The position numbers and the translations under genes are program-made. A stretch of DNA of 64,000 nucleotides from Polyangiaceae bacterium. Lineage in GTDB: Bacteria; Myxococcota_A; Polyangia; Polyangiales; Polyangiaceae. The first letter of the stretch is position 1; every line of letters starts with the position of its first letter. Below the pieces are notes generated by a model. It had not been told where the DNA came from. It worked only from the letters and a program-made list of their open reading frames with translations, and made no database searches. Of this stretch, positions 46,159-55,354 are shown piece by piece. Where the stretch lies: contig JAWKRG010000003.1 in assembly GCA_041389725.1 (NCBI GenBank), positions 1 through 64,000 of the forward strand, given 5' to 3'.

Positions 46159-47232
46159 GTGCGGAGGCAGACCAAGCTAGGAGGCGCGCTCGTCGTTGCC
46201 GCGATGGTAGGCGCGCTCGGTTGTGGATCACGCAGCGGACTCTTGGACACGAACACCGGCGGCGCGAACGGGGCGTCTGGCGCAGCAAGTGGTGGAACGA
46301 GCGGCGGTGGCGCAGGGGGAGCGTCTGGCGGCACCGGCGGCGCGCTCGGTCTCTGTCCACCCGGGAGCGGAGTCGTCACTCTTGCGTCCAATCTCGCCTC
46401 GCCCTGGGACATTGCGATCGACGACACCTACGTCTACGCGTCTTTGGGCGTCGATCCGGGCGGCATCGTCCGCGTTCCCAAGACCGGCGGCGCGGTCACG
46501 ACCCTCGTCGACGGGCCCTCCCGTGTGCATCACTTGGCGCTGACGGACGACGGTGTGCTCTTCTCGGCGTCCGTCGCGGGTCGCGTGCTCCTGGTTGCCA
46601 AGGATGGCAATGCCCTGACGAACTTGGCGGAGTTCCAACACTTTCCCGAGGGAGTGGCAACAATGGGGAGCACGCGCTTCTGGGTGTACCAGTCCGCAGG
46701 CGTGCACGGCGCCCTGATCCGCTTTGGTCTCGACGACTCTAAGCCCGAGCCGCTCGTGACCGATCTGCACGATCCCTGGGATCTCGTTGCCAAGGGCGAC
46801 TGGCTCTACTTCCAGACCCACAACGATGCGAAGCAGCCGCGCGGGATCCATCGCTACCACACCAAGAGCGCGCTCCTGGAAACCGTTGTCGATACGACCC
46901 TGGAAGCGAACGACTTCGAGGTCACGGATGACGCCATCTTCTTCACGACGAATGCCGGTCTCTCACGCTACGCCTTGGGCGCCCAGGGCCCCGTCGAACT
47001 CACCCAAGGACATTTCTATGGGCTCTCGCTGTTGAATGGAGACGTCTTCGTCGCGCAAACGGGTTTCGATGGCGCCATCCGACGCTACGATCCGCTCACG
47101 AACACCAGCAGCGTCATCGCCGACGGCCAGTCTTGGCCGCGACACGTGGTGGCCGACTCGCGCTGCGTCTACTGGACGGAACAAGGCACGGCGGGCGAAC
47201 TCAATGGATCCCTCAAGCGCGCGCCTCGCTGA
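46159..47232 (+). CDS. Lipoprotein with beta-propeller domain
   Basis: A 357-residue protein from a GTG start. Signal peptide with lipobox VGALGC, a Gly/Ser linker (about 45 residues), then repeating units of the kind SPWDIAIDDTYVYASLG / GIVRVPKTGGAVTTL / HHLALTDDGVLFSASV / GRVLLVAKDGNALTNL, i.e. a six- or seven-bladed NHL/SMP30-like propeller. Related 'DUF5050-like' lipoproteins are frequent in Polyangia. Outer-membrane or periplasmic; ligand unknown. Confidence 0.82.
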   Translation: MRRQTKLGGALVVAAMVGALGCGSRSGLLDTNTGGANGASGAASGGTSGGGAGGASGGTGGALGLCPPGSGVVTLASNLASPWDIAIDDTYVYASLGVDPGGIVRVPKTGGAVTTLVDGPSRVHHLALTDDGVLFSASVAGRVLLVAKDGNALTNLAEFQHFPEGVATMGSTRFWVYQSAGVHGALIRFGLDDSKPEPLVTDLHDPWDLVAKGDWLYFQTHNDAKQPRGIHRYHTKSALLETVVDTTLEANDFEVTDDAIFFTTNAGLSRYALGAQGPVELTQGHFYGLSLLNGDVFVAQTGFDGAIRRYDPLTNTSSVIADGQSWPRHVVADSRCVYWTEQGTAGELNGSLKRAPR

Positions 47233-47317
47233 CGCATCGCCACGGGAGCCAACGTGTCGGCTCCTACGAACAGCTTGGGTGCCGCGACTCGTTCCTACTC
47301 GGTGTAAGTTCCGTGCG

Positions 47318-48346
47318 ATGCGAGCGTTTCCGAGGCCTGCCATGCGGTGGCGTCCGACTCGCATCCTGTGGTTGCTCCTACTCCTGGTAGGGGAACGCGC
47401 ACGTGCGCAGTCGATGTCGTCGAGCGAGTTCGTTCCGCCCACGGCGGCCGAGCGCGCACAGCTCGCCGCCGCAAGCAAGGACGTGCTGCCGACGGACGTG
47501 CGACGCAACCCCGAGCGATTCGCCGCAACGCGAGTGTACTGGACTGGGGTGACCGCCGGAGGAAGCGCGGACGCGGTCGTGGTGGAACACCACTATTTCG
47601 ATGGAGCAGTGGAGGGCAATGGCAGCGTGTGGCTCTCGCCTTGGAGTGAGGGACGCTTCTGTCTACTGAACCCGCCTGCAAGGCTCGCAGCCCGCTTCCG
47701 CTCCGAACGGCCGCGCTTCGTGCGCGCCTACGGTCGCCCGCAAATGACCGTGCGCGGCCTCTGCCTTCGCGACGCGTTCGTCGTCGTCGACGAGCGTCCC
47801 TGGACGACGATGGTGCTCGCATACGGACCGGACGGAACAGACGATTTCAGCTCGCAGGACGCAGCGGCGCATGATGCCGTGCGCGTCCATCCGGAAGAGC
47901 GTCTGATCACGCCCTTCGGCTATCGCGCCGTTGGCGGCGCCTTGCTGGGCAAGACGAACCTCGACGACTCGGCGCTCGGCTTCGGCTGGAACGCGGGGCT
48001 GGAGCTGTCTCTGCGTCCGTCCTTGCGCACGGAATTCGCGCTGATGACGGGCGTGCAGTCCTACCCTAGCTTCGACGTCCCCAGCACCGTCGCCAGCGCA
48101 GCGCTCTTTCGCTACTCGGCGGTCGGGTTGGGCATCGCTGCGGGACCCGTCGTGCTGCTACCCCTGCACGATGACGAGCCCGTGTGGCTGGGCCTGCGCT
48201 ACCTGCCCACTCTCGGCGATGCCCTCGGCGCTTGGGCGCTATCCCCCGTGCTGGGCGGCGGCTTCGACTTCGTCGCGTCGCCCGACGGCAACGTCAGGTT
48301 CACATTGCAGATGGTGCTCGGCATCGACGGCAACTTCGGCAAGTGA
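47318..48346 (+). CDS. Exported protein, probable outer-membrane barrel at C-terminus
   Basis: A 342-residue protein with a signal peptide (ILWLLLLLVGERARAQS); the ATG at 47318 is used, 47342 is an alternative. The first 170 mature residues include a mixed domain with one Cys pair (RFCLLNPP ... RGLCLRDA). The last 150 alternate polar and hydrophobic residues in beta-strands (AGLELSLRPSLRTEFALMTG; VGLGIAAGPVVLL; GNVRFTLQMVLGIDGNFGK), fitting a small barrel. No family recognised. Confidence 0.72.
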   Translation: MRAFPRPAMRWRPTRILWLLLLLVGERARAQSMSSSEFVPPTAAERAQLAAASKDVLPTDVRRNPERFAATRVYWTGVTAGGSADAVVVEHHYFDGAVEGNGSVWLSPWSEGRFCLLNPPARLAARFRSERPRFVRAYGRPQMTVRGLCLRDAFVVVDERPWTTMVLAYGPDGTDDFSSQDAAAHDAVRVHPEERLITPFGYRAVGGALLGKTNLDDSALGFGWNAGLELSLRPSLRTEFALMTGVQSYPSFDVPSTVASAALFRYSAVGLGIAAGPVVLLPLHDDEPVWLGLRYLPTLGDALGAWALSPVLGGGFDFVASPDGNVRFTLQMVLGIDGNFGK

Positions 48347-48351
48347 CTTGC

Positions 48352-50526
48352 CTACGCCAGGTCGAAGCGGTCCAGGTTCATCACCTTGTTCCAGGCCTCG
48401 ACGAAGTCGTGAACGAGCTTCGCTTGTCCATCTGCGCTGGCGTAGACCTCTGCAATGGCGCGGAGCTGTGAGTTGGAGCCGAAGACGAGATCCACCCGTG
48501 ACCCAGTCCAGACCAACTCACCGCTGCTGCGGTTTCGTCCCTCGAATTCGAGCTCGGCCTTCGACGTCGGCTTCCACGCGGTGCTCATGTCGAGCAGATT
48601 CACGAAGTAGTCGTTGCTGAGCGTGTCAGTCTTCTTCGTGAACACGCCGCGGCTCGACCGACCGGCGTTCGCGCCAAGCACGCGCAATCCTCCCAACAGG
48701 GCGGTCATCTCGGGTGCCGTCAAGGTCAAGAGTTGCGCTTTGTCCAACAGCAAGCGCTCGGCAGGGATCTCGACACCGTCGGCAACGTAGTTGCGGAAAC
48801 CGTCGGCCACGGGCTCGAGCACGCCCATGCTCTCGACGTCCGTCTGCGCCTGTGAAGCGTCGGTGCGCCCCGGCGAGAAGGGCACCGTGACCTCGTGGCC
48901 AGCGTTCTTGGCAGCGCGCTCCACTGCTGCGCAGCCCGCGAGCACGATCAAGTCGGCCAGGGACACCTTCTTTCCGCCGGCTGCCGCGCGATTGAACTCA
49001 TCTTGTACGCGACGCAGGACCTCCAGCACTTTGGCAAGCTCCGCAGGCTGGTTGACGCTCCAATCCTTCTGCGGCGCGAGCGCAATGCGGGCACCGTTGG
49101 CACCTCCGCGCTTGTCAGAGCCGCGGAAGGTCGAGGCCGAGGCCCAAGCCGTCGACACCAGTTGAGAGACGGATAGGCCCGAAGCAAGGACCTTCGCCTT
49201 CAGTGCTGCAACATCCGCGTCGTCGATCAGTGCGTGATCGACCTTCGGGATCGGGTCCTGCCACAGGAGTTCTTCGGCGGGGACCTCGGGGCCGAGGTAT
49301 CGCGCGCGCGGCCCCATGTCGCGATGGGTGAGCTTGAACCAAGCGCGGGCGAACGCTTCGGCGAACTGCTCGGGGTGCTGCAAGAAGCGGCGTGAGATCT
49401 TCTCGTAGGCCGGATCGAAGCGCAGCGAGAGATCCGTCGTCAGCATGGTGGGACGGTGTTTCTTCGTCGTGTCGTGAGCGTCTGGAATGCTCGCCTCGGC
49501 GTCCTTGGCCACCCACTGCTGAGCGCCGGCCGGGCTCTTGCTGAGTTCCCATTCGTACTTGAACAGGTTCTCGAAGAAGGAGTTGCTCCACTGCGTCGGG
49601 GTCTGTGTCCACGTGACTTCCAGGCCGCTCGTGATCGCGTCGCCCGCCATCCCTGACTTGTAGCTGCTCTTCCAACCCAGGCCTTGCTCTGCCAAACCGG
49701 CTGCTTCGGGATCCGCGCCGACGGCCTTGGCGTCGCCCGCGCCGTGGGTCTTGCCGAAGCTGTGCCCGCCCGCAATGAGCGCGACGGTCTCTTCGTCGTT
49801 CATGGCCATGCGCGCAAAGGTCTCGCGGATGTCGTGGGCGGCCGCCGCGGGATCCGGATTGCCGTTCGGGCCCTCGGGGTTCACGTAAATGAGACCCATC
49901 TGCACCGCGGCGAGGGGATTCTCCAGATCGCGCTTTCCGGAGTAGCGCTGGTCGCCCAACCAGGTTTGCTCCGCACCCCAATACACGTCCTGGTCCGGTT
50001 CCCACACGTCGGCGCGCCCGCCACCGAAACCAAAGGTCTTGAAACCCATCGTTTCGAGCGCGACGTTGCCCGCGAGGATCATCAAGTCGGCCCAGGAGAT
50101 CCGGCTGCCGTACTTTTGCTTGATCGGCCACAGCAAGCGACGGGCCTTGTCCAAGTTGACGTTGTCGGGCCAGCTGTTCAGGGGCGCGAAGCGCTGCTGG
50201 CCTCGGCCGCCGCCGCCGCGCCCGTCTTGAACGCGATAGGTGCCGGCGCTGTGCCACGCCATGCGCACGAACAGCCCGCCGTAGTGGCCGAAATCCGCGG
50301 GCCACCACGGCTGAGAGTCGGTCATCAGCGCGGCCAGGTCTTGTTTCAGGGCTGCGTAGTCGAGCCCCTCGAAGGCGGCTCGGTAGTCGAACCCCTCGCC
50401 CATGGGGTCGGACTTGGATGAGTGCTGATGCAGGAGGTCCAGACGCAACTGGTTCGGCCACCAGTCGCGGTTGGTCGTTCCGCCGCCGGCAGTGTGGTGA
50501 AAGGGGCACTTCTTTTCGTCGGACAT
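48352..50526 (-). CDS. katG: Catalase-peroxidase
   Basis: A 724-residue haem enzyme that removes hydrogen peroxide and has peroxidase activity. The start is MSDEKKCPFHH, the standard N-terminus. Distal Arg-Trp-His (VRMAWHSAGTYR), Tyr in GLIYVNPEGP and Met in the following helix can form the Met-Tyr-Trp crosslink; proximal His is in GGHSFGKTHGA. The second, haem-less half is complete, ending FVEAWNKVMNLDRFDL. Normal length. A good OxyR-like half-site lies about 85-100 bp upstream; oxyR itself is not in the window. Confidence 0.96.
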   Translation of the reverse strand: MSDEKKCPFHHTAGGGTTNRDWWPNQLRLDLLHQHSSKSDPMGEGFDYRAAFEGLDYAALKQDLAALMTDSQPWWPADFGHYGGLFVRMAWHSAGTYRVQDGRGGGGRGQQRFAPLNSWPDNVNLDKARRLLWPIKQKYGSRISWADLMILAGNVALETMGFKTFGFGGGRADVWEPDQDVYWGAEQTWLGDQRYSGKRDLENPLAAVQMGLIYVNPEGPNGNPDPAAAAHDIRETFARMAMNDEETVALIAGGHSFGKTHGAGDAKAVGADPEAAGLAEQGLGWKSSYKSGMAGDAITSGLEVTWTQTPTQWSNSFFENLFKYEWELSKSPAGAQQWVAKDAEASIPDAHDTTKKHRPTMLTTDLSLRFDPAYEKISRRFLQHPEQFAEAFARAWFKLTHRDMGPRARYLGPEVPAEELLWQDPIPKVDHALIDDADVAALKAKVLASGLSVSQLVSTAWASASTFRGSDKRGGANGARIALAPQKDWSVNQPAELAKVLEVLRRVQDEFNRAAAGGKKVSLADLIVLAGCAAVERAAKNAGHEVTVPFSPGRTDASQAQTDVESMGVLEPVADGFRNYVADGVEIPAERLLLDKAQLLTLTAPEMTALLGGLRVLGANAGRSSRGVFTKKTDTLSNDYFVNLLDMSTAWKPTSKAELEFEGRNRSSGELVWTGSRVDLVFGSNSQLRAIAEVYASADGQAKLVHDFVEAWNKVMNLDRFDLA

Positions 50527-50609
50527 CGTTCCTCCTGGGATTCGCAGCTGATGACCCAATGGAGTTAGGGCCTCGCGCTGCAAGCGGCCATTCGGTTCTG
50601 CGTATGCTC

Positions 50610-50628
50610 CGATAGGCCCAGGCTATCG
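50610..50628 (-). promoter_or_regulatory. OxyR-like ATAG-N7-CTAT dyad upstream of katG
   Basis: CGATAG-GCCCAGG-CTATCG: exact 6-bp arms around a 7-bp spacer, containing the ATAG-N7-CTAT pattern of OxyR half-operators. About 85 bp upstream of the katG start. A second half-site at the expected spacing is not evident. Confidence 0.45.
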
Positions 50629-50744
50629 ACCTCTGCGGAGCGCGATTGCGATACAGCCTCCTCGCGTCGGCGAACAGAGCGCAGATCCACCCACCCGTGC
50701 GCGAATACGCCGCCACGCCGCGGTGGAGGACGACCGGAGCTTCC

Positions 50745-51503
50745 TCAGCGCTTCGGCGTCGCGCGGCAGTCCGCGCTGCAGTCGAAATCGAGGCGCGGCA
50801 GAATGGGCGGCACGGTGTGAGGCGGACAGATGACACCTTCGGGCGCGAGGCGGAACACCGTCGCGCTCGCTCCCTTCGGCAGCGCCACGCGATCGACGCT
50901 GGTCTCCGAACCGCGCGGAACCTTCTCAGAACGCTCCACGAACCAGCCGTCCTGTTCGTTGCCCCGCGCCGACGCGCAGCCGGCCCAACCGTCGCACACC
51001 ACTGCCGGCATGCAGCGTCTTTCCAACGGGACGCGGCCTGTGCCGCCATCAGGAAACGTGGTCGATACTTCGCAACGGCCGTTCCGGCAGGCGGCAATGC
51101 TTGGCCCCTCGGGGCAAGCCAAGGGCGGACAGTTCGTGGTGGGATGCGCGCCGCAGTACTTCTGCAGCTTCGCATGCCAGCTGCGCGTGCCAGGTGTGCC
51201 GGCGCAAGCATCGCAACACGCGAACTCGCCTGTGGTGCCAATCCTCGCCACGGCGCAATCTCTGTCCTTCGTGCAGGCGCGTTCCTGGGGCGGCGGGGCA
51301 TCGCCCGTCGCTGACAGAGACGCCGTGACCGAAGGCGAAGGACTGGAAGGCGTCACAGGTGACGACGCGCTCTTCTTCTCTGTACGTCCTGCCGATTCTG
51401 CAGGCGCCACTGACTTCGAGCGCTCGTCCGCGGGCTTTTGGCAAGCACCTGCGCCGATGCCAAGCATCACGCCGCAAGTGACGATGTACTGCCGAAGCTC
51501 CAT
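50745..51503 (-). CDS. Cys-rich lipoprotein, unknown function
   Basis: A 252-residue protein; the ATG of MELRQYIVTCGVMLGIGAGA gives a signal peptide ending GAGAC. After a Ser/Pro linker the mature domain has about twelve cysteines (ACTKDRDCAV, FACCDAC, NCPPLACPEGPSIAAC, RNGRCEV, RCMPAVVCDGWAGC, DFDCSADC), probably all in disulfides. The head resembles the 'CxxDxDC' small Cys-rich repeats common in myxobacterial lipoproteins. No enzyme motif. The 218 bp between it and katG hold only the OxyR-like dyad. Confidence 0.72.
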   Translation of the reverse strand: MELRQYIVTCGVMLGIGAGACQKPADERSKSVAPAESAGRTEKKSASSPVTPSSPSPSVTASLSATGDAPPPQERACTKDRDCAVARIGTTGEFACCDACAGTPGTRSWHAKLQKYCGAHPTTNCPPLACPEGPSIAACRNGRCEVSTTFPDGGTGRVPLERRCMPAVVCDGWAGCASARGNEQDGWFVERSEKVPRGSETSVDRVALPKGASATVFRLAPEGVICPPHTVPPILPRLDFDCSADCRATPKR

Positions 51504-51638
51504 TGCTGGGCGGCAGCCTAGCAGTTCCGTGTGCAGTGCGCCCACCACATAGCCCATGCCGAGCTCGACCCACATTGCGTGCGACAGCGCGGCGAGGCTG
51601 TATTCACGACGAGCGCCGCGTCGGCGCAATGTCATCGC

Positions 51639-52121
51639 TCAAGGCGCGCCGTCGACCGGGTAGAGAAAGAAGTGCGCGGCGATCCACGGGCGCTGGAGTT
51701 TGCTGCCGAAGCTCGGCAGTTCGCCCTGGTGAAGAGTCATCGACACGCGCTGCGTTCCCTTGCGAAAGCACGACCGAGTGTGCTTCGGATCCGTCGATGG
51801 AGCCCCCGCACAAGCCTCGGATTGCCAGCCGGCTTGGGAAAACGCACTTACGTATGCCATGGAGAGTGTACCGACGTTGTCGCTCCAGTAGCCGACCATG
51901 GCGCTCGGGCCTTCACTGGAGGTGTCGTCCGCGTCGCAGACCTTTCCGCCGGACTGCACCAGGGGCAACGCCAAAATGGTTGGGGCGTTCGGTGCGCGCG
52001 ATGTTTCCGATCCGCACGGCGAGTTGCAGGCCGTCACCCCTGACACCAAGAGCAGAGCGACAGGGGTCAGCCATGGCGACGACCGTCGGAGCATCGTGCG
52101 AGCGAGATTCAGTCGAGTCAT
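51639..52121 (-). CDS. Small lipoprotein, unknown function
   Basis: A 160-residue protein; the ATG of MTRLNLARTMLRRSSPWLTP gives a long basic n-region and a lipobox-like SGVTAC. The mature domain has several cysteines and short strands (AMVGYWSDNVGTLSMAYVSA; RVSMTLHQGEL), an alpha/beta pattern similar to proteins that predict 'sensor-like' folds, but no family is recognised. Followed on the same strand by the Cys-rich lipoprotein 136 bp away. Confidence 0.65.
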   Translation of the reverse strand: MTRLNLARTMLRRSSPWLTPVALLLVSGVTACNSPCGSETSRAPNAPTILALPLVQSGGKVCDADDTSSEGPSAMVGYWSDNVGTLSMAYVSAFSQAGWQSEACAGAPSTDPKHTRSCFRKGTQRVSMTLHQGELPSFGSKLQRPWIAAHFFLYPVDGAP

Positions 52122-52218
52122 GATGCCGGTGTACGGCGGCAACCTCTTAACCTGCTCTAAAACCAGCCGTTCCGCTAACTTTGCAGCGGCCGAAGAAGGG
52201 GAACATACTGCGCTCACC

Positions 52219-52605
52219 ATGTCGCGATGGCTGCTTCTCGGGTTGACCCTCGGCGCACTGACGGCGTCGACGGCGAGCGGGCACCCGCCGCAGCGTCACG
52301 AGCTCGTTGCACCAGCGACGTGTCTTGCCGGAAATTGGGGAACTCCGCGCGACGAATGGCGCGTGCAGTTCGGCTTCTTTTCGGACGAGCGCTTGGCGGC
52401 ACGGCGCCAAGCCGCGCTGCAGCGAAGCGGGATTCGTAGCGATCAATACATCGCCATCTGGGGCGCGACGGGCGACGAGGAGCCCCGCGTCCTCGTCAGC
52501 CGCGCAGTGTTCCGCGACTTGCGCGCCGCTACCCGCTACGCGCGGCAGCTGCGAAAACGTGGCGTCGCGGCCTTTCCACGTCGCTACGTGCGCTACGTAC
52601 GCTAG
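52219..52605 (+). CDS. Small exported SPOR-like protein
   Basis: A 128-residue exported protein (MSRWLLLGLTLGALTASTAS signal). The mature part reads WRVQFGFFSDERLAARRQAA ... QYIAIWGATGDEEPRVLVSR ... LRAATRYARQLRKRGVAAF, matching the beta-alpha-beta rhythm of SPOR domains, which bind denuded peptidoglycan at division sites. Identification by pattern only. It ends 5 bp before the next plus-strand gene, so they may be cotranscribed. Confidence 0.65.
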   Translation: MSRWLLLGLTLGALTASTASGHPPQRHELVAPATCLAGNWGTPRDEWRVQFGFFSDERLAARRQAALQRSGIRSDQYIAIWGATGDEEPRVLVSRAVFRDLRAATRYARQLRKRGVAAFPRRYVRYVR

Positions 52606-52610
52606 CAGCC

Positions 52611-54755
52611 ATGGATCGCCGCAAGGTCATCCTGGCGCTGGGCCTGTTGGCCTTGGTGATCGCCTTCTTCGCCTTGGGTTTGCATCGCAGCCTGAGCTTC
52701 GAGGCGCTGCGTGACAATCGCGATGCCATCAGCGCCTATCGCGTCGCGCATCCCGGCGTCGCTGAAGCCCTGTTCGTCGCGGGCTACGTGCTGGTGACGG
52801 CGCTTTCCCTTCCCGGTGCGGCGATCATGACCCTGGGCGCCGGAGCGGTGTTCGGGCTGCTGTGGGGAACGGTGCTCGTTTCCTTCGCGTCGACCTGGGG
52901 CGCCTGTCTCGCCTTCCTGTCCTCGCGCTTCGTGCTCCGAGACTGGGTACGCACGCGCTTCGCGAGCCAGCTTCAGGCCATCGATCGCGGCGTGCAGCGG
53001 GAGGGTGCCTACTACTTGTTCACGCTGCGGCTCGTGCCCCTGTTCCCGTTCTTCCTGGTCAACCTGCTCTCGGGCGTCACGTCTTTGCGCCTGTTCACCT
53101 TCTACTGGGTCAGCCAGGTGGGCATGCTCGCGGCCACGATTGTGTTCGTGAACGCGGGCACGCAACTCGCCGAACTGACGTCGCTGTCCGGCATTCTGTC
53201 GCCAACCCTGATTGCGTCCTTTGCGGCGCTCGGCTTGTTCCCCTTGGCTGCGAAGAAGACCCTGGGTTGGCTGGAGCGGCGTCGCGTCTACGCGGGGTTT
53301 TCGCGACCCGCTCGCTTCGATCGCAACCTGGTCGTGATTGGCGGCGGCAGCGCGGGCCTGGTCAGCTCCTACATTGCGGCCGTGCTCAAGGCCAAGGTGA
53401 CGTTGGTGGAAAAGCACCGCATGGGTGGCGACTGCTTGAACACCGGCTGCGTGCCCTCCAAGGCCTTGCTGCGCAGCGCCAAGTTACTGTCGCACCTGGC
53501 GCGCGCCAAGGAGTTCGGCATCCGCGACGCCCGAGCGGAGTTCGACTTCGCGGAAGTGATGGATCGCGTCGGCCGCGTGGTGAAGAGCGTGGCCCCCCAC
53601 GACTCCGTGGAGCGCTACACGAGCCTCGGCGTGGAAGTGATCCTCGGCACGGCTCGCATCACTTCGCCCTGGAGCGTCGAAGTCACGACACCAGAGGAAA
53701 CGCGCACGCTCACCACCCGCGCGATCGTGATCGCGACGGGTGCGCGCCCCTTCGTGCCGAAGATCCCCGGTCTCGACGAGGTGGGCTATCTCACTTCCGA
53801 CAACCTTTGGGATTTGCGCGAGCTGCCGGCGCGTCTGGTGGTGCTGGGAGGCGGTCCGATCGGTTGCGAGTTGGCCCAGGCCTTCGCGCGCTTTGGCTCG
53901 CAGGTGACGCAGGTGGAGATGCTCCCGCGCCTCATGCCTCGGGAAGATCCCGAAGTCTCCGCTCTCGTGCAGGAGCGCTTCGTCTCTGAGGGCATCGACG
54001 TCCGCACTGCAACTCGAGCGCTCCGGGTGGAGCGCGATGGTAGCGAAGCACAGCTCGTCGTCGAGCACGCAGGCAGTGAATCGCGCGTCCCCTTCGACTC
54101 CATCCTGGTCGCGGTGGGTCGCGCTGCGAATCTGAGCGGATATGGGCTCGAAGAGCTAGGCATTGCGGTAGAGCGAACCGTGCAGACCAACGAGTTCTTG
54201 CAGACGCGATTCCCGAACATCTACGCCGCGGGCGACGTGGCCGGCCCGTATCAGTTCACGCACACGGCGGCGCACCAGGCGTGGTATGCCAGCGTCAATG
54301 CTCTGTTCGATCCGCTGAAGAAGTTCCGCGCGGACTACTCGGTCATTCCCTGGGCCACCTTCGTGGATCCCGAGGTCGCCCGCGTCGGACTCAGCGAAAC
54401 CGAAGCCAAAGAGCAGGGCGTCGCCTACGAGGTCACGCGCTATGGCATCGACGACCTGGATCGCGCGCTGGCCGACGGCGAAGCGCACGGCTTCGTCAAA
54501 GTGCTCACGCCGCCCGGAAAGGACCGCATCTTGGGCGTTACCATCGTGGGCGAACACGCCGCGGACATCCTTGCCGAGTTCGTGCTCGCGATGCGCCACC
54601 GCATCGGCTTGAACGAGCTGCTTGGCACGATCCACATCTATCCAACCTTTGCTGAGGCGAACAAATTCGCGGCCGGCGAGTGGAAGAAGGCGCACGCGCC
54701 GCAAGGACTGCTGCGCTGGGTGAAGCGCTTCCACGATTGGCGACGCGGAAGCTGA
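52611..54755 (+). CDS. TVP38/TMEM64 membrane domain fused to FAD/NAD(P) disulfide oxidoreductase
   Basis: A 714-residue two-part protein. Residues 1-225 are a DedA/TVP38-type membrane domain with five to six helices and the family motif region LSLPGAAIMTLGAGAVFGLL ... LVPLFPFFLVNLLSG. Residues 235-714 are a mercuric-reductase-like flavoprotein: FAD site VVIGGGSAGLVSSY, redox pair GGDCLNTGCVPSK, NAD(P) site VVLGGGPIGCELAQ, FAD block IYAAGDVAG. The C-terminal dyad of glutathione reductase (HPT) reads IYPTFAEA, so the general-acid His is absent, as in MerA-like relatives. The fusion recurs in bacteria; the role is unknown. Confidence 0.9.
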   Translation: MDRRKVILALGLLALVIAFFALGLHRSLSFEALRDNRDAISAYRVAHPGVAEALFVAGYVLVTALSLPGAAIMTLGAGAVFGLLWGTVLVSFASTWGACLAFLSSRFVLRDWVRTRFASQLQAIDRGVQREGAYYLFTLRLVPLFPFFLVNLLSGVTSLRLFTFYWVSQVGMLAATIVFVNAGTQLAELTSLSGILSPTLIASFAALGLFPLAAKKTLGWLERRRVYAGFSRPARFDRNLVVIGGGSAGLVSSYIAAVLKAKVTLVEKHRMGGDCLNTGCVPSKALLRSAKLLSHLARAKEFGIRDARAEFDFAEVMDRVGRVVKSVAPHDSVERYTSLGVEVILGTARITSPWSVEVTTPEETRTLTTRAIVIATGARPFVPKIPGLDEVGYLTSDNLWDLRELPARLVVLGGGPIGCELAQAFARFGSQVTQVEMLPRLMPREDPEVSALVQERFVSEGIDVRTATRALRVERDGSEAQLVVEHAGSESRVPFDSILVAVGRAANLSGYGLEELGIAVERTVQTNEFLQTRFPNIYAAGDVAGPYQFTHTAAHQAWYASVNALFDPLKKFRADYSVIPWATFVDPEVARVGLSETEAKEQGVAYEVTRYGIDDLDRALADGEAHGFVKVLTPPGKDRILGVTIVGEHAADILAEFVLAMRHRIGLNELLGTIHIYPTFAEANKFAAGEWKKAHAPQGLLRWVKRFHDWRRGS

Positions 54756-54809
54756 CGCGCAACTGCCCATTCGGGCCCAACGCCCAGCGTCGTCGCTGCT
54801 CGCACCCGC

Positions 54810-55286
54810 TCACAGACAGCGCGGGTCGGCGCCGCCATCGAGCAGTCGCGTGCGGAAGAGCACGACTCGTCGCACACCGGCCGGCAGTACCATCCAGCGG
54901 CTGAGCTGGCGCTCCACTGCGGTGGGAAGGGGCGCGGGATCAGGCAGCTCGTCGCCGACACGTCGATGCATGAACGCGCCGGGCTCGGCCCAGGCAACCT
55001 CGGTCAGGTCGGCTCGATCCGCTTGGGAGCTGGCGGCGTAGGTTGCTACTTCCTTCACCGGCAACTCGGTCCCCAGCACCGTACCGACGATCGTGCGGCA
55101 GGTGCCGTCCAGGCGGCCGATATCGGTGAAAGTATCGAGCTGCGCGGTCTTCTCCGGGAGCACGGCACCAAGCTCTTCGAGTTCGCGCATGGCCACGCAA
55201 TCGTGATTCACGTAGGCCACGGCTGGCGGCGTGGCGACAAGCCCGAGCACGAGGCCAGCGCCAACCATCCATCTGCGCCGCGTCAT
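54810..55286 (-). CDS. Small exported protein, unknown function
   Basis: A 158-residue protein with a Tat-like or Sec signal (MTRRRWMVGAGLVLGLVATP). The mature sequence has three or four cysteines (NHDCVAM, DGTCRTIV, DPRCL) and helices rich in Ala/Arg/Leu (TAVERQLSRWMVLPAGVRRV). No family recognised. Convergent with the oxidoreductase fusion and divergent from the TIMP-like gene. Confidence 0.65.
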   Translation of the reverse strand: MTRRRWMVGAGLVLGLVATPPAVAYVNHDCVAMRELEELGAVLPEKTAQLDTFTDIGRLDGTCRTIVGTVLGTELPVKEVATYAASSQADRADLTEVAWAEPGAFMHRRVGDELPDPAPLPTAVERQLSRWMVLPAGVRRVVLFRTRLLDGGADPRCL

Positions 55287-55354
55287 GGCTCGAGGTACGC
55301 GCCGAAGGCAGTGCGGTTTCAGGGAGGCCCAACGACTCGTGCTATCGTGCGGCC

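Noticed and set aside
49115..51301. 728-codon minus-strand open frame overlapping katG and its upstream region
   Set aside because: Very Arg-rich alternative frame of katG; katG itself is unmistakable.
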